A DNA stretch of 64,000 nt, taken from contig JBGCFR010000017.1 of the NCBI GenBank assembly GCA_045107045.1, forward strand, positions 70,916 to 134,915, read 5' to 3'. The position numbers were made by a program, and so were the translations under genes. Below are positions 44,184-52,720 of this stretch, piece after piece; positions within the stretch are counted from its first letter, which is position 1; each line of letters starts with the position of its first letter. The notes beneath the pieces were generated by a model, which saw only the letters and a list, made by a program, of their open reading frames with translations, did not search any database and was not told the DNA's origin. The stretch comes from Putridiphycobacter sp045107045 (GTDB taxonomy: Bacteria; Bacteroidota; Bacteroidia; Flavobacteriales_D; Crocinitomicaceae).

Positions 44184-45758
44184 ATGGAATTTGATTTACC
44201 AAAAGACCAATCATCAATTATCAAGGTAATTGGTGTTGGTGGAGGAGGCGGAAACGCAGTTAACCACATGTATAACCAAGGCATAAAAGGGGTTGATTTT
44301 ATTATTTGTAATACAGATCAACAGGCGCTTGATGTAAGTGCAGTACCAAACAAGGTACAGTTAGGGGCCAGCTTGACTGAAGGAAGAGGTGCGGGTGCGA
44401 TTCCTGAAATTGGTAAAAATGCAGCAATAGAAAATATTGATGATATTAAAACCTTACTTGGAAAACATACCAAAATGGTATTTATAACTGCAGGTATGGG
44501 AGGTGGCACAGGAACAGGTGCTGCACCAGTTATTGCAAAAGTTGCAAAGGAAATGGGTATATTAACTGTTGGTATTGTAACTGTCCCTTTTGGTTTTGAA
44601 GGTAGAAAACGTAAATTACAAGCCGAAGAAGGTTTAGAAGAGTTACGCGGTTCAGTTGATACTCTATTAATTATTAATAATGACAGACTGAGAGAGATGT
44701 TTGGTAATCTTTCTTTAGCAAATGCATTTTCTCAAGCTGATGATGTGTTAGCTACCGCAGCAAAAGGTATTGCCGAAGTTATATCGGTTACAGGGGCTGT
44801 CAATGTTGATTTTAATGATGTGAATACTGTAATGAGAGATAGTGGTGTTGCCATTATGGGATCTGCAGTTGCTGAAGGAGAAAATAGAGCTATGGATTGT
44901 GTTCAAAATGCATTGTCTTCACCACTGTTAAATGATAATGATATTACTGGTGCAAGATACGTACTGCTGAATATTACCTATGGAGATAAGGAGGTACTGA
45001 TGGATGAGATTGGTGACATTACTGATTACATTCAGGATGAAGCAGGTTCAACTGCAGATGTTATATGGGGGCATGGCTATGATGAAACTCTAGGTGATGG
45101 TTTGTGCGTGACATTAATTGCGACAGGCTTTAATTCATCTCCAGTAACAGGTTTTGAAAAAGAGCCAGAAAAAAAGGTATTGTCTTTAGATGATGAGTCT
45201 AAATCAACAATGATTTCACAGCCAATTGAATCTCCAGTTCAAGAAGTCAATGATTATACAGCAATTGAACAGTTACTTGAAGAGGAAGTAGATGAAGAAC
45301 CATTTTTGAAAGTAAAGGATGAGTCAGCTGAGCAAGCCGAAATTAATTGGACTTTTGATTCAGCAAACGAAAAAACTGAGGTGTCAGATTCTAAAACGGA
45401 GGATGAGCCAGAAGTTATTCGTCATTATTTGACGGATGAAGTAGAGGAAAAAATCGAATTAGAGACGACAACGCCAAAGGTTGTGTTGTCTAAAGAAGAA
45501 CAAGAACAACGCGCTAAAGAACGATTGGAACGTATTCAGACTTATACTTCCAAATTGAAATCATCAAACGGTATCAATGATTTGGAAAAAGAACCAGCTT
45601 ATAAGCGACGAGATATCCGTTTTGATGATGTAGCACATTCTTCCGACGAACCAAAAAGTAAATTCACTGTTTCAGAAACAGAGGACATGAAAGAAAATGG
45701 AGAAAAAAGATTTGGATTAAAAGAGAACAATTCGTTCTTACATGATAATGTAGATTAA
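44184..45758 (+). CDS. ftsZ: cell division protein FtsZ
   Basis: This 524-residue tubulin-like GTPase forms the division ring. KVIGVGGGGGNAVNHMYNQG begins at residue 14; the tubulin signature GMGGGTGTGAAPVI is near 105 and TVPFGFEGRKR near 133. After the ~320-residue core there is a long acidic linker (EEEVDEEP, ETEDEPEV-like) and the conserved C-terminal peptide RFGLKENNSFLHDNVD that binds FtsA. It is longer than the ~380-residue E. coli protein because of that linker, as is usual in Bacteroidota. It ends the dcw operon. Confidence 0.97.
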   Translation: MEFDLPKDQSSIIKVIGVGGGGGNAVNHMYNQGIKGVDFIICNTDQQALDVSAVPNKVQLGASLTEGRGAGAIPEIGKNAAIENIDDIKTLLGKHTKMVFITAGMGGGTGTGAAPVIAKVAKEMGILTVGIVTVPFGFEGRKRKLQAEEGLEELRGSVDTLLIINNDRLREMFGNLSLANAFSQADDVLATAAKGIAEVISVTGAVNVDFNDVNTVMRDSGVAIMGSAVAEGENRAMDCVQNALSSPLLNDNDITGARYVLLNITYGDKEVLMDEIGDITDYIQDEAGSTADVIWGHGYDETLGDGLCVTLIATGFNSSPVTGFEKEPEKKVLSLDDESKSTMISQPIESPVQEVNDYTAIEQLLEEEVDEEPFLKVKDESAEQAEINWTFDSANEKTEVSDSKTEDEPEVIRHYLTDEVEEKIELETTTPKVVLSKEEQEQRAKERLERIQTYTSKLKSSNGINDLEKEPAYKRRDIRFDDVAHSSDEPKSKFTVSETEDMKENGEKRFGLKENNSFLHDNVD

Positions 45759-45782
45759 ATATAGTATAATTTGTTTTTCAAT

Positions 45783-45815
45783 AAAACCACCTAAGCTTAG
45801 CTCAGGTGGTTTTTT
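45783..45815 (+). terminator. terminator of the dcw operon
   Basis: AAAACCACCTAAGC and GCTCAGGTGGTTTT form a 14-bp stem with one A-C mismatch around TTA, then a T-run. It is the only strong terminator between mraZ and this point. Confidence 0.88.
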
Positions 45816-45885
45816 GTTTTCTAAGCGTTGTTAAATGCCTTTTAAAAAAATTATTATTACATTCAGTTACACTAAACTTTAAACT

Positions 45886-46332
45886 ATGAATTTTAAAAAT
45901 GTAAATTGGCTAGCAATTCTTTTGTCCTTAGTAGCTTGTATGGGGATTGGATTTCTCTGGTACGGAGGTTTATTCATGGATCAATGGATGGCAGCAAATG
46001 GAATTACTCTCGGAGAGGGAGGTGAAACTATGATTAAAAATGGGGTAGAAATGCCGCCATCAGCAACACCAATGATTGTAAATACAATTGCAATGATTAT
46101 TTATGCATTATTTATGCATTGGCTTCTTGAAAGATCTAATAGTTTCACATTAAAGGGAGGTTCTACAACTGGTCTAACGCTCGGTGTGATTTTGTACATT
46201 GGCATAGTTCTTAATAATATGTTTGCTATGACACCTTATGACTTAACTATGATTGATGGCTCATATGCTGTTGTTTTATGGACAGTCATTGGAACAATAA
46301 TTGGTGCTTGGCCAAAGAAGAATAAAGCGTAA
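45886..46332 (+). CDS. DUF1761 family membrane protein
   Basis: This is a 148-residue protein with four predicted membrane helices. The opening VNWLAILLSLVACMGIGFLWYGGLF-type pattern (Asn-Trp, Gly-x-x-Trp-Tyr-Gly) and a central MIIYALFMHWLLER segment match the DUF1761 family. Its function is not known. It is transcribed alone after the dcw terminator and ends at its own hairpin. Confidence 0.8.
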   Translation: MNFKNVNWLAILLSLVACMGIGFLWYGGLFMDQWMAANGITLGEGGETMIKNGVEMPPSATPMIVNTIAMIIYALFMHWLLERSNSFTLKGGSTTGLTLGVILYIGIVLNNMFAMTPYDLTMIDGSYAVVLWTVIGTIIGAWPKKNKA

Positions 46333-46352
46333 TTTTAAATAAAGATAAAATG

Positions 46353-46384
46353 AAAGCCGCTAACTATAATGTTAGTGGCTTTTC
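46353..46384. terminator. terminator between convergent genes
   Basis: AAAGCCGCTAAC pairs with GTTAGTGGCTTT (one G-T pair) around TATAAT, with T-run after on the plus strand. Confidence 0.8.
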
Positions 46385-46422
46385 TAATTATTCTTAGCAA
46401 ATTTTCAGTAAACAACCCCCCA

Positions 46423-48138
46423 TCATTGTATTGCATAGTTTTTAATGGCCTTAATGTTTGTTAATGGAGCAGAACACGAATATGATGTGCAAAAGAAGGT
46501 TGTATTTGTTTTCCAGTCTCCATAACGGTCTGCTATCCTGTCTGGAACCGCTGAAATAGGATACGATTCTATAATAATTGAGAAAGGTAATAGGCTCAAC
46601 GACGCCTGAACAGCTTGTTGTCTATAGGTTTCATTTTCATAGAGTATCACAGCGTGTAATGGTTCTTCATTAATTTCTTCGTCAATAGTGAGTAATTCCC
46701 CGTCTTTGTAGATGTCACCAGCCAGAACTTTTTCCATTAAGGCTCTATGAATTCGCTTAGACAAATTACTGTATGTGCTGTCAGAATACAAATATCCAGC
46801 ATAATTTAGAAGACGGCACCAATCAATGTTCTCATCAATAATTGGCTTAGGGGGAAGACCGTTGTTTTTTAGATAACTTATTGCTAAATCGTTTTGTTGG
46901 TATAATTTTATTATAGTGTCAATCATATTTCTTGCTTCCTCAAAATAGATTTGATTTTGTGTGCATTTGTACAATTCAAAGTTTGCCTTTAGCATTTTTA
47001 AATTATCATCAAGTGCATAAGTTTCTGAATTTATAGAAGTATGGGAATAAAGCAAATTAGCACCTTTCCTGCTTTGTTTTAAGTCATTATAATTTAGTTC
47101 CGCTTGATCTAAAAATTCTACTTTCTGAGTGGATACCCATAATGCAATTAGGGCATCTATCATATGCGCATTGTAATTCGTATATGTATTCGTATCAATT
47201 TTAGGAATCCCTTTTTTAAGCCTCTCTTTTTTTGATAATTTAAAATAATCTTCAGAGTGCTCTCCAGGAATCAAATCTGCATCTTGGGCACTAAAAAAAA
47301 GCGGTTTTCTACCTTTCAAAGTGTTATTGGTATACTTATAGATTGCCAAAGCATTTTCTAGTGACTTTTGTCTTTGATATAATTGATAATCAATACAAAA
47401 TATCTTAATATATCTGGCTTGCCTTGATAAAAGTTTTTCATAATGTTGGTGATCCCATCTCCTGAATGTAGAGTATTGATATATTCCACCAAATTCTGGG
47501 TCAACCAATTGGGATGCACCTTTAATACTCAGATTTATCCAATTCAACAATGAATCAGATGAATGATTTGTGGCATACTCATAGTCAGAGAAATTAATTG
47601 ATTTCATATTAGAATTGGCACCACCAATTATAAAATCAAGACCATTGATATATCGTTTTTTTAGCAAAGCTTGCGGAGAAGAATTAGGGTAGGTTTTTGT
47701 TCTTTTTTTCTGCTCATCAATTTTTTCACCGTTAGAAATTTGTTCTAATATGGCTAAGAATTTTTGCGGATTGATATATCCAGCATTTTTAAAAACTTCT
47801 TCACCTTTTGGCGAAAAAATAATAGTCGCAGGCCAACCATATTTTCGATAACGGTTGGCTAATTCAGGGTTAGCGTCTTGGTCCGTTTTAACGGCTAAAA
47901 ATGATTCATTAAGTTTAGCAATCACTTTTTCACTGCTGTAAGTAGAGTCATCCATAACGTGACACCAATGACACCAATTTGCTTTTAAATCTAGAATAAT
48001 ATATTTGTTACTTAACTCTGCCTGTTCAAAAAGTTCTAGACCAAATTCTTGCCAATCTATTTTAGCCTGATTACCCTTTTTTTGAGTACAGCCAAGAATA
48101 CTTAATGTCAAAAGAAGAAGAGCAAGCAATTTTTTCAT
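46423..48138 (-). CDS. lipoprotein with DUF255 thioredoxin-like domain and alpha-barrel
   Basis: This is a 571-residue protein with a lipoprotein signal (LTLSILGC, Cys17), so it is exported. Residues about 28-135 are a DUF255/DsbH-type thioredoxin fold with the active-site pair in KANWCHWCHVMDDSTY (Cys56 and Cys59) and the cis-Pro segment YGWPATIIFSPKGEEV. The remaining ~430 residues are helical with Trp/Tyr-rich repeats, like the (alpha/alpha)6 part of YyaL/SPATA20 proteins. Family members are usually described without a signal; an envelope redox or folding role is inferred. It is divergent from the PorE-like gene. Confidence 0.82.
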   Translation of the reverse strand: MKKLLALLLLTLSILGCTQKKGNQAKIDWQEFGLELFEQAELSNKYIILDLKANWCHWCHVMDDSTYSSEKVIAKLNESFLAVKTDQDANPELANRYRKYGWPATIIFSPKGEEVFKNAGYINPQKFLAILEQISNGEKIDEQKKRTKTYPNSSPQALLKKRYINGLDFIIGGANSNMKSINFSDYEYATNHSSDSLLNWINLSIKGASQLVDPEFGGIYQYSTFRRWDHQHYEKLLSRQARYIKIFCIDYQLYQRQKSLENALAIYKYTNNTLKGRKPLFFSAQDADLIPGEHSEDYFKLSKKERLKKGIPKIDTNTYTNYNAHMIDALIALWVSTQKVEFLDQAELNYNDLKQSRKGANLLYSHTSINSETYALDDNLKMLKANFELYKCTQNQIYFEEARNMIDTIIKLYQQNDLAISYLKNNGLPPKPIIDENIDWCRLLNYAGYLYSDSTYSNLSKRIHRALMEKVLAGDIYKDGELLTIDEEINEEPLHAVILYENETYRQQAVQASLSLLPFSIIIESYPISAVPDRIADRYGDWKTNTTFFCTSYSCSAPLTNIKAIKNYAIQ

Positions 48139-48279
48139 GTGTTGAAGATAAAGGAATTTTAGTTTAAAGTTTACAAAGCCACAAAATCATTTTAATTAAT
48201 CATTATCTTGTGCTATAATTAATAGAATGACCTTATACTAATGTTATTTGGCAAGGAATTGGTAATTGAATAATACAAA

Positions 48280-50340
48280 ATGAGATTAATGAGATTAGTG
48301 GTAACTATTTTAACATTGTTAATTTTTGGAGCTTGTTCTGTTGCACAGCCTGGGGCTATGCAGTGGACCACCAAAAGTAAAAAAGCCATAAAATATGTTG
48401 AAAATGCCAGAGTAGCAGCAAATGAAATTGATATGCAAACAGGACTGCCAAATTATAGCAGCGCAATAGAGTTTTGCGATAAAGCCATTGCTCGAGATCC
48501 TAATTTCATTGAAGCTTATATGTTAAAAGCCGACTATGCTACTTTTGCAAACAGGAAACCAGACGCCATTAATGCTTACCGAAAAACATTAGAGATTAAT
48601 CCAAATTTTACTAAAACAGGATTCGTGTATCTTGAGTTAGCAAATTTGGAATGGGCAGATGGTCAATATAATGATGCTGTTGTGCATGCGAAAGACTATA
48701 AAAAGGTGCCAGGTGCTAATAAAGAGTTGTTTAATGAAGTAGATTGGTTGATTGCCAATTGTGAATTTGCAGCAAATGCGAAGAATAATCCAGTACCATT
48801 TAATCCTAAAAATTTAGGAACAGGAGTCAATACAAGTAACCCAGAATATTTCCCTACTTTAACTGTTAACCAGAAAGAACTATTGTTTACAAGGTTGCTA
48901 GGAGAGGGCAGAGGCAGACAAGAAGACTTTTTTGTGTCCAAAAGAGGGAATAGTAGTTGGCAGTTAGGGAGCCCTATGCCGGGAAATATTAATACTAGTT
49001 TTAATGAAGGAGCGCCAACTTTTGCACCAGATGGAAGAACACTTATTTTTGTGGGATGTCAGGATGAAAAAGGACGTTATGGTGAAAAAAGAAGGGGTTA
49101 CGGAAGTTGTGATTTATTTGTGACAGCAAAAGTGGGAAACCATTGGTTAGATCCAGTTAATTTACCAGGGGCAGTCAATACAAAAAATTGGGAAACGCAG
49201 CCATCACTATCAGCTGATGGTAAAACATTATACTTTATAAGAGGAGCGGTTAGGTCATCTGGTGGAAAGAATAAAAGAAACGGAGATATTTATGTGTCCC
49301 ATTTATTAAAAGATGGCAGTTGGAGTGAGGCAGAAAAACTGCCAGATCATGTGAATACTCCATTATCTGAGTCTTCTGTTTTAATTCACCCGGATGGAAG
49401 AACCTTATACTTTGGGTCAAATGGGCACATTGGAATGGGTGGTTATGATTTGTACATGACCCAAAAACAAGCTGATGGCACTTGGGGGAAAGTGAAAAAC
49501 TTAGGATACCCTATTAATACTGAAAATGATGAATCGTCTTTACTCGTATTCGCAAATGGTGAATTGGCCATTTTCGCATCAGACCGACCTGGTGGTTATG
49601 GTAGTTTAGATTTGTATGGTTTCGAAATGCCAGAATCGATCAGACCAACGAAAACAATTTATATGACTGGTTTAGTTTATAACAGTAAGACCCAACAAAA
49701 ACTACAAGCAAATTTTACTCTCATAGATCTGGATACCAAGAATGAGGTTGTGTTTTCGCAGTCAGATAAGAAGACAGGGCAGTTTTTAGTGACATTGCCT
49801 GTAAATAGAGAATATGCACTACTCGTTAATAAAAAAGGGTACCAACCATACTCAGTGAATTTTGATTTAAATTTAGCCGAGAATTCAGATAAGCCATATC
49901 ACCAAGATGTACCATTAATTCCATTGAATGACATGGATGCAGAAGTGGTGTTGCAGAATGTTTTTTTTGATGTTGACTCCTATCAATTGAGAGAAAAATC
50001 CTATGTGGAATTAGATAAACTCGTTCAACATTTGAAACGAAATGGGACAATGAAAATTGAATTACAAGGTCATACCGATTCGCAAGGTGATGCTAATGAA
50101 AACATGCTTTTGTCAAAGAATAGAGCAAAGGCAGTGGCAGATTATTTAATAACACAAGGCATTGAAAGCTTTCGATTATCAGCCAAAGGGTATGGAGAAA
50201 CAAAGCCTTCTAAGTTAAAAGATGACTCTGGTAATATAGTCTTGCTTACTGAAGAATATATCAAAACTTTGAGTGCTGAAAAACAAAAAAAGGCCAAGCA
50301 AGCAAACAGACGAACTGTATATATTGTGAAATCACTTTAA
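48280..50340 (+). CDS. PorE-like lipoprotein: TPR, PD40 propeller, CRD and OmpA domain
   Basis: This is a 686-residue protein with lipoprotein signal (LLIFGACS). Residues about 40-170 are TPR-like helices (AIARDPNFIEAYMLKADYA). About 185-455 is a PD40/WD40-like propeller (PTFAPDGRTLIFVG, PSLSADGKTLYFIRG, VLIHPDGRTLYFGSNG). About 460-555 is a carboxypeptidase-regulatory-like domain. From 557 is an OmpA domain that binds peptidoglycan (FFDVDSYQLREKSYVELDKL, LQGHTDSQGDANEN, LSKNRAKAVADYL). This order is that of Porphyromonas PorE, a T9SS component, but related proteins occur in several copies per genome, so the exact role is not certain. The UbiA gene follows after 1 bp. Confidence 0.85.
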   Translation: MRLMRLVVTILTLLIFGACSVAQPGAMQWTTKSKKAIKYVENARVAANEIDMQTGLPNYSSAIEFCDKAIARDPNFIEAYMLKADYATFANRKPDAINAYRKTLEINPNFTKTGFVYLELANLEWADGQYNDAVVHAKDYKKVPGANKELFNEVDWLIANCEFAANAKNNPVPFNPKNLGTGVNTSNPEYFPTLTVNQKELLFTRLLGEGRGRQEDFFVSKRGNSSWQLGSPMPGNINTSFNEGAPTFAPDGRTLIFVGCQDEKGRYGEKRRGYGSCDLFVTAKVGNHWLDPVNLPGAVNTKNWETQPSLSADGKTLYFIRGAVRSSGGKNKRNGDIYVSHLLKDGSWSEAEKLPDHVNTPLSESSVLIHPDGRTLYFGSNGHIGMGGYDLYMTQKQADGTWGKVKNLGYPINTENDESSLLVFANGELAIFASDRPGGYGSLDLYGFEMPESIRPTKTIYMTGLVYNSKTQQKLQANFTLIDLDTKNEVVFSQSDKKTGQFLVTLPVNREYALLVNKKGYQPYSVNFDLNLAENSDKPYHQDVPLIPLNDMDAEVVLQNVFFDVDSYQLREKSYVELDKLVQHLKRNGTMKIELQGHTDSQGDANENMLLSKNRAKAVADYLITQGIESFRLSAKGYGETKPSKLKDDSGNIVLLTEEYIKTLSAEKQKKAKQANRRTVYIVKSL

Positions 50341-50341
50341 G

Positions 50342-51391
50342 ATGAATAAAATTTATCAATTTTTAAGATTAATAAGATTTCTCAATATTATTGTTATTGC
50401 CGCAACAATGGTCATCATACAAGTTTTTTTAGCTCGATACTTACTGTTAGAAACAAATATATACCCAAAATCGAAAGAAATTATTCCACCAGATATCACT
50501 TGGTATGATATATCTAATTACTTAATTTCAAAAACTTTCTTACTATTATTAATTTCAACTTTGTTAATTGCCGCAGCAGGTAATATTATTAACGATTATT
50601 TTGATGTCCGAGCAGATAGAATTAACAAACCAGAGCGCTTAATTATCGGTGTGCACATTAAACGACGTTGGGCAATGGTCTGGCATTGGTCGTTTAACTT
50701 AATTGGATTTCTAATAGCTCTGTATTTAGGGTATTTAATCCAAAATATTTGGATACCTATAGTTACATTTTTAAGTATCAATTTACTTTGGTTTTATTCA
50801 ACTTATTACAAAAGACAACCATTCACAGGTAACTTAATCGTTGCTCTTCTGTTAGGATTTATCCCAGTTTATATTTTAATATATAATATTGGATTGAGTT
50901 CAGTTTTTAATGACGCAGAAAAATTTGCCATATTAGCAGAATCCAATTATTTTTTTAAAGTTGTTTTATTAACTGGGGTTCTGGCGTTCTTGTTGAATGT
51001 AATTAGAGAGTTAGTCAAAGATATACTGGATGTAAGGGGAGATTTGAAATTGGGAGCAAAAACTTTTCCTATAAAATATGGCATTAAAAAAACGAAATAT
51101 CTAATTGCTGGTTTTTATACTTTAGCTATGATTTTTGGCGGACTGTTTCTATATTTTATCGTAGATGTTTTAATGGGAGTGATGTTAACATCTGTCCTGT
51201 TTGAAGGTGACTATATTCAAAATTTAATCTATGTTGAGCCTTTTGGTTGGTTACTAGGCTCTGTTTTATTATTACTGACAATTTCGGCCTATCTTATTTT
51301 TGCAAAGCATAAAAGGGCTGCCTATAAGTTGGTGAGTAATTTACTCAAAGCAGCCATGCTGGCGGGTTTGCTAATTCCATTGTTTTTATAG
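50342..51391 (+). CDS. UbiA-family prenyltransferase
   Basis: This 349-residue protein with about eight membrane helices is a UbiA prenyltransferase. The first Asp-rich motif NDYFDVRADRINKPERLI is near residue 83 and the second, KDILDVRGDLKLGAKTFPIKYG, near 225. These bind the isoprenyl diphosphate through magnesium. The acceptor is not visible; options include menaquinone or heme O synthesis or the geranylgeranylglycerol-phosphate type, which Bacteroidota copies are often named. It begins 1 bp after the PorE-like gene, so it is probably co-transcribed. Confidence 0.85.
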   Translation: MNKIYQFLRLIRFLNIIVIAATMVIIQVFLARYLLLETNIYPKSKEIIPPDITWYDISNYLISKTFLLLLISTLLIAAAGNIINDYFDVRADRINKPERLIIGVHIKRRWAMVWHWSFNLIGFLIALYLGYLIQNIWIPIVTFLSINLLWFYSTYYKRQPFTGNLIVALLLGFIPVYILIYNIGLSSVFNDAEKFAILAESNYFFKVVLLTGVLAFLLNVIRELVKDILDVRGDLKLGAKTFPIKYGIKKTKYLIAGFYTLAMIFGGLFLYFIVDVLMGVMLTSVLFEGDYIQNLIYVEPFGWLLGSVLLLLTISAYLIFAKHKRAAYKLVSNLLKAAMLAGLLIPLFL

Positions 51392-51557
51392 CGTATAAGC
51401 TTCTATACTGAAACATCATTCTGACACTTTACAATATAGCATTATCATTTTCGAATATTTCATTTTCTTAAAATATACCCTGATGAAATTAATATTAACT
51501 TAAGTTATTTTAACTAATTTCTATTTTTTGAATTTCTAATAAGTAAGTAAAAAGGTT

Positions 51558-51565
51558 TAACTTTA
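51558..51565 (+). promoter_or_regulatory. -7-like element for the VWA-AAA pair
   Basis: TAACTTTA is a near match to TAnnTTTG, 17 nt before the ATG at 51583. The rest of the 191-bp gap upstream is AT-rich without a gene. Confidence 0.35.
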
Positions 51566-51582
51566 GTGGTACAAATTGATAA

Positions 51583-52689
51583 ATGAAAAACGGATTTTAT
51601 TTCAAACCGTACGAAAAACCATATCAGTCTCCGTTCGATAGACTATTTGATATTTTTAAGGAGTTGATTACACATACTTCGGGCGATTTTGATGAAGCAA
51701 TCGATTGGCTTCGGGAATTGGACGTTGAGTATAAATTAACCACTCCCGATTATACGATTGAAGATTTTATTGAAGATCTTAAAAAGAAAGGCTACATAAA
51801 AGAAGAGATTAAAGATGGTGGAGGGGAAGGTTTTGGTATCACTGCCAAAACTGAAAGAGCTATTCGGCAAAATGCTTTAGACCAGATTTTTGGAAATATA
51901 AAAAAATCAGCAAGAGGGAATCATAAGAGTAAGAGTAGCGGTCAAGGAGATGAACATACTGGTGCACTGCGCGAATATCATTTTGGTGATGGACTTGACC
52001 ATATTTCTTTGACAGAAAGCATTAAGAATGCACAAATTAATAATGGTATAGATGGTTTTAATTTAACGGAGCAGGATTTAGTTGTTGAAGAAACCGAATT
52101 CAAAGCCCAAATGAGCACTGTGTTAATGATTGATATTAGTCATAGTATGATATTGTATGGTGAGGATAGAATTACGCCAGCAAAAAAAGTGGCCATGGCT
52201 TTGGCTGAATTGATCACAACACGGTATCCGAAAGACACATTAGATATTCTTGTGTTTGGAAATGATGCTTGGACAATCCCAATTCGTGACTTACCTTATT
52301 TAAAAGTAGGTCCGTATCATACAAATACCGTGGCAGGTCTGCAATTAGCTATGGATATTTTACGTCGAAAACGAAATACTAATAAACAAATTTTCATGAT
52401 TACTGATGGTAAGCCTAGTTGTATTCGTGAGAAAAACGGCGACTATTATAAAAATAGCTTTGGGCTGGATGAGTACATTGTTGATAAATGTTATAATCAG
52501 GCTGCACAAGCCCGTAAGTTACATATTCCAATTACAACTTTTATGATTGCTTCTGATCCCTATCTGCAGCAATTTGTGGAGTATTTTACACAAGCTAACC
52601 AAGGAAAGGCATTTTACACAGGTTTAAAAGGATTAGGTGAAATGATTTTCGAAGATTACGAAAACAATAGAAAAAAACGAATTAAATAG
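51583..52689 (+). CDS. VWA domain protein, partner of AAA+ ATPase
   Basis: This is a 368-residue cytoplasmic protein. An N-terminal helical part (about 1-120) is followed by a von Willebrand A domain from ~175. It has a full MIDAS pattern, VLMIDISHSMILYGEDRITP (Asp-x-Ser-x-Ser), the later Thr in GPYHTNTVAGLQLA and Asp in MITDGKPSCI. Such proteins pair with MoxR-like AAA+ ATPases to remodel or insert metal into client proteins. The AAA+ gene starts 31 bp downstream. No client gene is obvious nearby. Confidence 0.85.
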   Translation: MKNGFYFKPYEKPYQSPFDRLFDIFKELITHTSGDFDEAIDWLRELDVEYKLTTPDYTIEDFIEDLKKKGYIKEEIKDGGGEGFGITAKTERAIRQNALDQIFGNIKKSARGNHKSKSSGQGDEHTGALREYHFGDGLDHISLTESIKNAQINNGIDGFNLTEQDLVVEETEFKAQMSTVLMIDISHSMILYGEDRITPAKKVAMALAELITTRYPKDTLDILVFGNDAWTIPIRDLPYLKVGPYHTNTVAGLQLAMDILRRKRNTNKQIFMITDGKPSCIREKNGDYYKNSFGLDEYIVDKCYNQAAQARKLHIPITTFMIASDPYLQQFVEYFTQANQGKAFYTGLKGLGEMIFEDYENNRKKRIK

Positions 52690-52720
52690 ACCAGAAAATG
52701 GCGATTACGACTGATAGAAT

